NCBI RefSeq assembly: GCF_023159225.1
Contig: NC_063162.1
Span: 88,999,438 to 89,063,437, forward strand
Origin: Perognathus longimembris pacificus
Lineage: Eukaryota; Chordata; Mammalia; Rodentia; Heteromyidae
Reading direction: 5' to 3'
DNA: 64,000 nt
The translations under genes and the position numbers were made by a program. Numbering within the stretch: position 1 is the first letter of the stretch; each line of letters opens with the position of its first letter. The notes under the pieces were generated by a model that was not told the DNA's origin, searched no databases, and saw only the letters and a program-made list of their open reading frames with translations. Positions 54,742 to 63,260 of this stretch are shown here, piece by piece.

Positions 54742-54978
54742 TGCTGTGCAACAGTTGCCCACACCTGCAATCCTAACTGTTCATGAAGCTGAGATATGAG
54801 GATCAAGGTTCAAACCCAGTCCAGGAAGACAAATTTGAGAATCCAAGACTCTTTTCTCCAATTAACCAGCAAAAATGCTAGAAAATAAAGTGTGACTCAA
54901 GTGATAGGATGCTAGTTTTGAGCAAAAAGAGCTAAGCACAAATGTGATGCTTGGAGTTCAAGCCCCAGTAACTTACAC

Positions 54979-55009
<31 letters not shown>
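54742..55009 (+). mobile_element. B1-like + Geo dimeric SINE with long A tail
   Basis: The head CCCACACCTGCAATCC and middle CTTTTCTCCAATTAACCAGC lead into a diverged Geo half ending AGCCCCAGTAACTTACACC. An A tail of about 30 bases runs from 54,980. Flanks AAAGATGTT on both sides fit a target duplication. Confidence 0.85.
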
Positions 55010-55011
<2 letters not shown>

Positions 55012-55144
55012 TGTTGTTACTAGGCTTGTAAAATTCCAGGTCCAGTTTTAGTTGTCTCATTTTTTAAAATCTTGTTTTGCTTTTCTAAAATTTTTAAATT
55101 ATTTTTTCTATGTGGAATTAGACATACATCTTTAAACGTATTAT

Positions 55145-55345
55145 TATTGTTAAATATTTTTATTTTTATGATAAAGGTAATGTATGGAAGGGCTACTGTT
55201 TCATAAGTCAGGTAATGAGTACATTTCTTTTTGAAAAATGTTATCCTTCCTTTGTTCTCTACCAGTTTGCCCCCATCCCTGCCTACAAGTTGTATAGTTC
55301 TTTTTCAACAGTGTTTATTGAGTATCATTGCTGCATTTGTTCACT
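55145..55345 (-). mobile_element. L1 3' UTR fragment (group C)
   Basis: Reverse L1 tail: ATTTTTATGATAAAGG, GGTAATGAGTACATTTC, TTTGCCCCCATCCC, TACAAGTTGTATAG. It matches the sense fragment at 56,838-56,971 in reverse. Confidence 0.7.
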
Positions 55346-55657
55346 CTGTATTTTATGATATTCTAAAGAAACTTACTCATTGTGCTCTGCTAATACTAAT
55401 CTATGCTCGATTCTAAGAACACATCAAGCTTTTTTTTCCCTTGGCACCCTTATGTCCACTACGTTCTCCCCCTATTTCTGAGGCCCTTCCTTTGGCTTTC
55501 AGTCTAGCTTACCTTTTTGGATCTTTAATTCTTTTCTTAAGTATTCCTTTTCAGAAAGCCTTCCATGAATATGTCTGTCTAAAGGAGGATTCTTGTTTCC
55601 CCTCATTACCTTCATTTCCCCATCACACTTAAGGAGCTCTCACTTAAAATCATCACT

Positions 55658-55870
55658 TTTGCCAGGCACTGGTAGCTCAGAAGGTTGAGATCTGAGGATA
55701 ACTGTTCAAAGCCAGCCTGGACAGGAAAGTCCATGAGACTCTTATCTCCAATTAACCAGCAAAACAAAAGACAGACATGGAACGGTAGAATACTGGCCTT
55801 GAGCAAAAAACAGCTAAGGGACAGTAATGAGTCCATGAGCTCAAACCCCAGGAATGGCACAGATTTTTTT
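55658..55870 (+). mobile_element. B1-like + Geo dimeric SINE
   Basis: TGCCAGGCACTGGTAGCTC, TTATCTCCAATTAACCAGC, GAATACTGGCCTTGAGC and CCCCAGGAATGGCACAG. The head is shortened. Confidence 0.8.
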
Positions 55871-55879
55871 TTAGCTATT

Positions 55880-56812
55880 CTTTTTTTTTTTTTTTTTCCA
55901 ATTTTTATTATCAAACTGATGTACAGAGAGGTTACAGTTTCATACGTTAGGCATTGGATACATTTCTTGTACTGTTTGTTACCTTGTCCCTCATGCCCCC
56001 CTCCCTCCCCCCTTCCCCTCCCCCCCCCCAGGTGTTCAGTTCACTTACACCAAACAGTTTTGCAAGTATTGCTTTTGTAGTTGTTTCTTTTTTTTTACCC
56101 TGTGTCTCTCAAATTTGGTATTCCCTTTGAATTTCCTACTTCCAATACCAGTAAACACGGTTTCCAATATACTCAGATAAGATTACAGAGATAGTGTAGG
56201 TACAACCACAGGAAGGTGATACAAGAACATCATCAATAATAGAAACTACACATACACATAGGACGTTGAAAGTAGTTACAACTGTGATATAACAATTGTT
56301 TCCATAACATGGAGTTAATTTAACTTGGCATCATCTTATGTGTTCATAAGGGTATAGCTATTGGGCCTTGTTTTGTTGGTGGGAATGTAAACTGGTTCAG
56401 CCACTCTGGCAAGCAGTATGGAGATTCCTCAGAAGGCTCAATATAGAACTCCCCTATGACCCAGCAGCCCCACTTTTGGGTATCTATCCAAAAGACCACA
56501 AACAAAATCACAGTAATGCCACCAGCACAACAATGTTCATCGCAGCACAATTTGTCAGAGCGAGAATCTGGAACCAACCCAGATGCCCCTCCATAGACGA
56601 ATGGATCAGGAAAATGTGGTACATATACACAATGGAATTTTATGCCTCTATCAGAAAGAATGACATTGTTCCATTTGTAAGGAAATGGAAGGACTTGGAA
56701 AATGTTATACTAAGTGAAGTGAGCCAGACCCAAAGTAACATGGACTCTATGGCTTCCCTTATTGGGAATAATTAGTACAGGTTTAGGCAAGCCATAGCAG
56801 AGCATCAGAATT
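55880..56812 (-). mobile_element. Twin-primed (internally inverted) L1, group B
   Basis: Positions 55,880-56,363 are an L1 tail and 3' UTR in reverse orientation, with poly(T) first and a C-rich tract at 55,993-56,030. From about 56,364 to 56,812 the sequence is the ORF2 end in forward orientation. Compared with the intact copy at 44,732-45,490, the forward part ends at AGCATCA and the reverse part begins at CAAGGCCC, which are adjacent in that copy. This is the geometry of twin priming with no internal loss. Confidence 0.9.
56368..56775 (+). pseudogene. L1 ORF2 C-terminal fragment (inverted segment)
   Basis: An open frame of 136 codons encodes the cysteine-containing C-terminal segment (FCWWECKLVQPLWQAVWRF) through MASLIGNN and the stop at 56,773-56,775. 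It is open because it is recent, not because it is a gene. It has no start codon of its own and lacks the RT and endonuclease. Confidence 0.88.
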
Positions 56813-56837
56813 TTTTTTTAATGTATTACTTTACTTA

Positions 56838-56971
56838 AATGAACTATCCAACTTGTGGATGAGGATAGGAGGGAAAAACTGGGAGAGAGCAAGAGAAGGG
56901 ATGACATTGTCCAAAAACAAATGTACTCATTACCTGACTTCTATAACTGTAACCCCTCTGTACATCACCTT
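56838..56971 (+). mobile_element. L1 3' UTR fragment (group C), sense arm
   Basis: AACTTGTGGATGAGGATAGG, GGGAGAGAGCAAGAGAAGGG, AATGTACTCATTACCTGAC and CCCCTCTGTACATCACC. It is the left arm of an inverted pair. Confidence 0.75.
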
Positions 56972-57130
56972 TTAAAATTAATTTATTCATTGTCAAAGTG
57001 ATGTATAGAAGGGGTTACAGTTTCATATGTAAGGCAATGAATACATTTCTTTTCAAACTTGTTACTTTCTCCCTCATTTTTCTCCCACCTTCCTCCTCCC
57101 CGTTTTCCTCCCCCTCCCCATTATACCTCA
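56972..57130 (-). mobile_element. L1 3' UTR fragment (group C), antisense arm
   Basis: AAAGTGATGTATAGAAGGGG, TTACAGTTTCATATG, AATGAATACATTTC and CTCCCCGTTTTCCTCC. It is the reverse of the adjacent sense tail, so the two L1 ends face each other tail to tail. Confidence 0.75.
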
Positions 57131-57371
57131 CCTTCTAATAACAATATTTTTAAAGATTTGTTGCAAAGAGAAAAAATATTTCTTTATTTATTCATTGTCC
57201 TCCTCCCTCCTCAAATTGTCCATTGCAAGACTGCAGGATCCACATATATTATTTGGCTTTGTTTCATGGTGTTAGGATAAAAGTTAGAGCCTCCTTTTCA
57301 TTAGCTCATACTATTCCTCTTCTATGGCTTAATCCATGTATATATTCTAAAGCTTATATTTCTCCCAGAGT

Positions 57372-57612
57372 TTTCTTTTGTGTCAGTCACAGGATTTGAA
57401 GTCAGGGCTTAGGTGCTGTCCCTAAACTTTTCTGCTCAAAGGCTACCACTATTCCACTTGAGCCATAGTTCCACTTCTGGCTTCTGGGTCATTTGTTGGA
57501 GATATGAGCCTTGCAGACCTTCCTTCTCAGGACTGGCTTCAAGCTATCATCTTCAGATCTCAGCCTCTTGAGTAGCTAGGATTACAGCATGAGCCACCAG
57601 AGCCCAGCTAGC
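57372..57612 (-). mobile_element. B1-like + Geo dimeric SINE
   Basis: Complement landmarks: GTGTCAGTCACAGGATTTG (Geo end), TTCTGCTCAAAGGCTACC, CAGATCTCAGCCTCTTGAG and head ATTACAGCATGAGCCACC. Confidence 0.83.
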
Positions 57613-57724
57613 CTAACATTTTTAAAAGGCATACACGGTACTTTCTCTTCTAACCTTAATAGGACACTAAAATTGAGATTGAAATATGATTTATAGCTTT
57701 TAGTTGGCTTTTGTTAAGATTCTT

Positions 57725-57927
57725 TTTTTTTTTTTTGCCAGTCCTGGGGCTTGGACTCAGGGCCTGAGCACTGTCCCTGGCTTCTTCCCGCTCAAGGCTA
57801 GCACTCTGCCACTTGAGCCACAGCGCCGCTTCTGGCCGTTTTCTTTATATGTGGTGCTGGGGAATCGAACCTAGGGCCTCGTGTATCCGAGGCAGGCATT
57901 CTTGCCATTAGGCTATATCCCCAGCCC
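57725..57927 (-). mobile_element. Young IDL-Geo subfamily copy
   Basis: Full copy with the same diagnostic variants as 52,622 (CTTCTTCCCGCTCAAGG, CGCCGCTTCTGGCCG, CTTTATATG, CTAGGGCCTCGTGTATC). Duplication CTTTTGTTAAGATTCTT lies at 57,708-57,724 and 57,928-57,944. The right duplication overlaps the target of the neighbouring L1. Confidence 0.93.
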
Positions 57928-57950
57928 CTTTTGTTAAGATTCTTGTAGAA

Positions 57951-58581
57951 CAGAAAACAAAGGGGCATGAACTCCTTGATATATGACTGTTAAGGAAGGT
58001 GGGGGTGTGGGGTGGTGGTGACACTAGAGACCAGGTCTGCGAAACAAAAAACTTCTTGTCAAATGGTATTTCCCACAGGTTTGGGTCAGCGACCTTACAT
58101 TATGTAACTAAAACCAAGCAACTACTCAATAGATAAAGGTCAAAAATAGACCTCTCAGTGGAATACAATAGCTCAAAAGCTATATATGTATGATCATATA
58201 AGACAAGGATAAGAAAACTCTATTGTTGACGTTATATTTAAAGTTCTAGCTGAATTTCCTTTGGCATATGCCACGTGGCTACTGCATATGTTTTTGGTAC
58301 ACTGGGTATTGTATATATGCCTACCTGATCTAGGGAAGGGAAAAAAAACAAAAACAAGGATGTAAGATATCACAAGTAATGTACTCACAGGGCTGGGATG
58401 TAGCTCAGTGGCAAAGTGCTTGCCTAGCAAGTGCAACGTCCTGGGTTCAATCCCCAGTACCAAAAAAGAAAACACACACAAAAATACAGTTTTAAAAAAA
58501 AATGTACTCACTACCCTATTATGTAACTGTACCCCTTTTACACAACACCTTGTCAACAAAATTTAATTAATAAATTAAAAA
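57951..58581 (+). mobile_element. 5'-truncated L1 3' end (group A) with nested ID SINE
   Basis: Matches 16,818-17,315: AACAAAGGGGCATGA, GATATATGACTGTTAAGG, a G-rich tract, and a terminal AATTAATAAATTAAAA. A perfect 15-bp duplication AAGATTCTTGTAGAA flanks it at 57,936-57,950 and 58,582-58,596. It carries an ID SINE at 58,389-58,498. Confidence 0.93.
58389..58498 (+). mobile_element. ID element (tRNA-Ala-derived SINE)
   Basis: GGGCTGGGATGTAGCTCAG (A box TAGCTCAGTGG), loop region, B box GGGTTCAATCCCC, and an A-rich tail with CACACACA. Duplication AATGTACTCAC at 58,378-58,388 and 58,500-58,510. It is a monomer without a Geo half, inserted into the L1 tail, so it is younger than that L1. Confidence 0.9.
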
Positions 58582-58596
58582 AAGATTCTTGTAGAA

Positions 58597-59109
58597 ACTA
58601 GCTGATAGCAGTCTTGGAGAAAAAAAGGCTAAATATTATATAGAGCATGCACTCATTCGAAACTAGAAAGTCACTATTGGGTTTTTCAAATAAATATGGC
58701 AGAAACAACAGCTCATGTTCTTTTCTAGAAAAGGGAAAAGGGCAATTCTCATCAAGCCAAAGACTCAGAGTTGGGTTTTGGGGACGTGCCCCTCCTTTCT
58801 TGGCAGGAATAGCTTCAAGTAGCTTTTGAGATGGGATTGGGAAACATCCTCATGACTCCCCCAGCATTTCCCCTCATAGCACCTAAGAGCCTTCATTTCT
58901 CTTTGTGCCACTTTGCTGAAGCACAATCACTTACCCCTAGTTCATAGATAAAATGTACCTGTGAAGAGGGCTTGGGGGGAGGGCAGGACCCCTGGAGCTA
59001 CACCAGGGCTTAAAACTGAGCATAGGGAGCATAGGATCCAGGAAATGTGTGTTGAAAGCCTGATTTATATACATGGGACTGTACTCTTTTGTGGGTGTGG
59101 GTGTGGGGA
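58597..59109. other. Unassigned DNA
   Basis: No gene or repeat recognised. Confidence 0.45.
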
Positions 59110-59325
59110 TATCAGTACTGGGGCTTGAACTCAAGGCCTTACACTCTTAGTTGACTTTCTTACTTAGGGCTCAGAGCCACACCTCTCCTTCTGGCTTTCT
59201 GCTGGTTAGTTGGAGATAAGAGGCTCTGGGACTTTTCTGCCAGAGCTGTCTTTGAGCTTGGATTTTCACATTTCAATCTCCTGAGTAGCTAGGGTTACAA
59301 TGTGAGCTACTAGTGCCCATGTAGG
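59110..59325 (-). mobile_element. B1-like + Geo dimeric SINE
   Basis: Complement landmarks: CAGTACTGGGGCTTGAAC, TGCTGGTTAGTTGGAG, TTTCAATCTCCTGAGTAGC and TACAATGTGAGCTACTAG. Confidence 0.83.
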
Positions 59326-60029
59326 ACAGTGGTCTTGTTGAACATCAGATCCCTTAAGAGTTTGGACATCGAAGCAAAGGAGCAGGGTTGAGATGGGGTA
59401 ATGTTGCTGGAGGAATAAGACAAGACAAGAACAGTGAGAAGCCCTGAAGCCCTCAGAGATTGCAGAATGGTGCCAAAAATTGGTGACAGTGGTTTCAGAC
59501 AGTCCCATCTGCAGGACAGTGTTGAGAGAGTGTTGTTCCTGTCCTTAGGGTCCAGGAACTACCTGTCCTAGGTGCCCTTAAAGGTAGGATTCTCCATTTT
59601 AGCACCTGAGGACAGGTATTATCAAACTTAATCAGCCTATTTATGAACGGTTCCGCTGGCACATTACATTCTGTAAGCTGCTGACTCATAAACACTCCCT
59701 GTCAGTTCTTTTCAACAGGAAATTTTCAAGGTTCACTCTCTTGTAGCCACAACTAGAACTCACTCATGAGCCACGGAAGTTCGCTAATCAGGGCTGGGCT
59801 GTAGATAGCTGGGCAACTAGTTGATTTCTGTTATTGTCCTGTGCATTTTCAGCAGTCGTCATGATGCATATGACATAGTTCCTCGAAAGACCAAAAGACG
59901 ATACACCAACATTCACAGAATACTTCCTACTGCCTCTGGTCCCTGAATATATATTTTAGTGTTATTCCTCATTATATAAGTATATATCAGGGGCTTCGGG
60001 GTTGGAAGTATATAGAAAATTATTTCTGG

Positions 60030-60191
60030 GGCTGGGAATGAGGCCTAGTGGTAAGAGTGCTTTCCTCATATGCATGAGGCCCTGGGTTCGATTCCACAGC
60101 ACCACATATATAGAAAATGGCCAGAGATGGCGCTGTGGCTCAAGTGGCAGAGTGCTAGCCTTGAGACAAAAAAAAAGAAAGAAAGAAAGAA
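60030..60191 (+). mobile_element. IDL-Geo SINE truncated inside Geo, with (GAAA)n tail
   Basis: GGGCTGGGAATGAGGCCTAG to AGTGCTAGCCTTGAGAC, then A9 and GAAA repeats. About 60 bp of the usual Geo 3' end are absent, yet a 16-bp duplication AGAAAATTATTTCTGG flanks the whole unit at 60,014-60,029 and 60,192-60,207. The shortened form was therefore inserted as such. Confidence 0.9.
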
Positions 60192-60241
60192 AGAAAATTA
60201 TTTCTGGTGATCCAATATAGGGCAGTAATGTTTGTCATCTA

Positions 60242-60244
<3 letters not shown>

Positions 60245-60287
<43 letters not shown>
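60245..60287. repeat. (TG)n microsatellite at a SINE tail
   Basis: About 21 TG units adjoining the Geo 3' end of the SINE at 60,288. Confidence 0.95.
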
Positions 60288-60288
<1 letters not shown>

Positions 60289-60595
60289 ACATGCATGCAG
60301 GGGTCCTAGGATTTGAACTCAGGGTCTGGACTCTGCCCCTGATCTTTTTTCGTCTGAAGGCTAGCGATTTATCACTTGAGGCACGACTCCTCTTCTGGAA
60401 TTTTTGGTGGTTTAGTGGAGAAAAGAGTTTCGCTTTCTTGCCCTGGCTAGCTTCCAACTTCATCCTTGGCTTTTTGGTGGCTAATTGGAGATAAGAGTGT
60501 CATGGACTTTCCTGCCCAGGTTGGCTCTGAACTGCAGTTCTCAGATCTCAGCCTTCTGAGTACCTAGGATTACAGGCATGAGCCACTGGTTTTAA
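60288..60595 (-). mobile_element. B1-like + Geo SINE with an internally repeated middle
   Basis: The complement landmarks TTTTTGGTGGTTTAGTGGAG (60,399) and TTTTTGGTGGCTAATTGGAG (60,471) are the same SINE segment present twice, about 72 bp apart. After the second, the normal order continues to TTACAGGCATGAGCCACTGG. This is either an internal duplication or two overlapping insertions. Confidence 0.78.
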
Positions 60596-61359
60596 TTTTT
60601 TACACTACTTTTCCCTCTTAAAACAATTTAAAAGTTAGTGATATTCACACAAAGCTGACTTCTCAAATGTAGGAATAGAGGTAAGACCTTGAAGGTATGT
60701 ATGTGACACAGATCAATCGTTTTAATATTAGGATTAAACTCCTGAAATTTAAATCTCCTTTTAACAGCATATTTAGAAAAGGAAGTAAAATAAAAATGTG
60801 ACAAGATTATAAAACCACTGGTCTAGCAATTCTCAACATGTATCCAGAGGAGTCCTGGATGGGGGGTGGGGGAGGGCAGACCCCTGGGTTCATTTTAGGA
60901 GACTTGCAAGAAACCAGTTGTGCATAAAGCTAGATTTGCCTCATACACTTTAGCCAAAACGAATGAGCAACAGATCAAATGCAGAAATAAATGGATGATT
61001 CCAGCTATCCTTTCTTATGCCAGACCCTAAGTAAGATTTCTAATGATATAGCACAATGGCCACCTGCTCATTACATTTTCAGGAAAATGTAGTTTATTTT
61101 CATGAAAAGTGCTATTTGTATTAAGATTAAAGAGTTTTCTATTATTAATTTTAGATGAACAAAACATATTACTGTAGTTTCTCAATTTCTAATATGGCAT
61201 TAGTAAATGTAAACCATATAAATAATTTCTGTGATCCTTTATACTTTTTAATAGTGTAAAAAAGGTCCTGATAATGAAGTGTCTCAGAATTGCTGCTTGA
61301 CAACTTACATAAATTCTCTAAACATTGTTACCTGTATTCTATGATTCATGTTTAGTTCG
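60596..61359. other. Unassigned DNA
   Basis: No recognised features. Confidence 0.45.
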
Positions 61360-61750
61360 TGTGTATACCCTAAATTTCATGTGCTAGTAACTTGGTCCTT
61401 GGTGTATCTAGCATAAGGTGATGAGTTTTCAGTAGGGGAGACCTAGGGAGGTTTTTAGGCCCTTGAAGGTGATTAAGGCTGCTTTCACAGAACATCTGAA
61501 CTCTTAGAAAAGTCAGTTGTTATGATAGCAAGCTGGATCCCTGAATCTCAACCTGGATTCCTGTTTGGCAATGTGATCTCTTCCTCCCATATATGCTCCT
61601 ACCTTTGCTACCGGTGGAGTGACACTACCTAAGAGAGCCCTCCAGAGCCTGGGCCACGTGGTCTAGCCTCTTAATGTATAAGCTAAATAAAATTTGTTGT
61701 TATACAATTACCTACCCTAAGTATTTCATTGTAGTAATAGGAAACAGATT
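61360..61750 (+). repeat. Ancient repeat with MaLR/MST-like features
   Basis: CTAAATTTCATGTGCTAGTAAC, CTTGGTCCTTGGTG, AGCTAAATAAAATTTG and GTATTTCATTGTAGTAATAGG follow the order of an old LTR-type repeat with a poly(A)-signal-like AATAAA near its end. Family by memory, low certainty. Confidence 0.4.
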
Positions 61751-63033
61751 CATCCACCATCCAAAGCCCATCTTTAGCATAAGCTTGTTTCTACTTCTAC
61801 CTTCTCTCTACTTTCCTCTCAACAGAATGTTCATGTGCAGAGGGTAATATTAAAATATTTAGCAGTTGTCATGGCATGAGAAATCATGCAGTGTTTATAT
61901 TTGCCTAACCATACGCAGAGATTCTGAAAGGAATAGATTCCATCCCTCTGTTCATGAGAATCTAGATCTTCTCTTCCCACTTAGGAAATCTGTTTACCTG
62001 TGAGTATGTATGTGAGAATTCCTGCTTTCACACAAGAGTAATTCTTCTCACAAGCAAATCCTTAAGCTTAACATAGTTCCCGGTACTTTGTAGGGGTTTG
62101 TGACTCTGTACTCATTTATCTATCCTGAGCACAAACTGCTTAGCTCACCTAGTATTATTTCTAAAACATTTGGAAGAACATTACATAAGGTTTTCCTGTA
62201 ACAACAAGAAGTGGAAAGGTCACCAGCCATTTATCCCAAGGATATAGAACTTCAAAGAATCAAACATTATCCAATGTTTTAAACACCAGGGCCAGTGTTA
62301 TTTGGGCTTAATGGACAGGTGAAATGCTTCAGAAACCCTAGTTTAACTGAATCAGTCAAATTAGTCTAAATAAAACCTAGTTAGCACATTGCACAGTGTG
62401 CAATAGAATGAGCTTGTCATCAGAAATGCACGGAATGTTCTTAAATGTCTTTTTTTTTGGGGGGGGATGAGATTCTGAGAAATGGGAGAAACAGATGCAA
62501 GGAATTTCCAGAGGTCTAAGCTAAGCAAATGAGTGTCAATTCTGCACACATTGTCGTCAATCTCCTGGAACAGATGACTCCTCTTACACTAGTTCTTTCC
62601 TTCCTACTTGCTGGTGGGAATGTAATACCCACCCCTTCCCTATTTCAAATGTTGAAGTCATAGCTTTCAGTATCTCACACTATGATCTTATTTGAAGACC
62701 ATTTTTACAAAGGTATCAAGTTACAGTGAGGATGAGCACCAACCGAACATGACTTGTATCTTTACAGAAAGGGACATTTCAAATAGTAATACATATACAG
62801 CATGATGATATGAGACATCATGTGAAAATTAAGCCAAGGGTAGAGGCCTAGAATAGCTCTTCCCTCATCAGTCAGAAGGAACTAGCCTTGAAAATACCTT
62901 GATTTTGGATATTTCACTTACAGAATTCTGAGTCCAGCATTCTTCTGTTGTTTAAGCCAAGCCAACTAGTCTGTGGATTTTATGTTACAGCCATCTAAGC
63001 AAACTTGCATTCACATTGCCAACTATAACCCCA
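61751..63033. other. Unassigned DNA
   Basis: About 1.3 kb without recognised features; a T8/G8 run at 62,451-62,466. Confidence 0.45.
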
Positions 63034-63260
63034 TTTTTTCTGAGGCACCAGAACTTTTTTAGCTTTCTTAGCTTTTTCACTCAAGTGATAGAGCTAGTGC
63101 TCTATCACTTGAACCACACCTCCATATCCACCTTTTTGGTGATTAACTGGAGATAAGAAATCTCAAGAATTTTCTTTCCTCGTTTGGCTTCAAACTGTGA
63201 TCCTCAGATCTCAGCTTCCTAAGTAGCTAGGATTACAGGCATGAGCCAGCAGTACCTGGA
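63034..63260 (-). mobile_element. B1-like + Geo SINE containing a perfect hairpin
   Basis: Complement landmarks: TTTTTGGTGATTAACTGGAG, CAGATCTCAGCTTCCTAAG and TTACAGGCATGAGCCAGC. In the Geo half an extra TGATAGAG makes a perfect 14-bp inverted repeat at 63,081-63,112. Confidence 0.82.

Noticed and set aside
58389..58465. Possible tRNA gene (A and B boxes present)
   Set aside because: It has an A-rich tail and target duplication and matches the ID SINE; the cloverleaf is incomplete.
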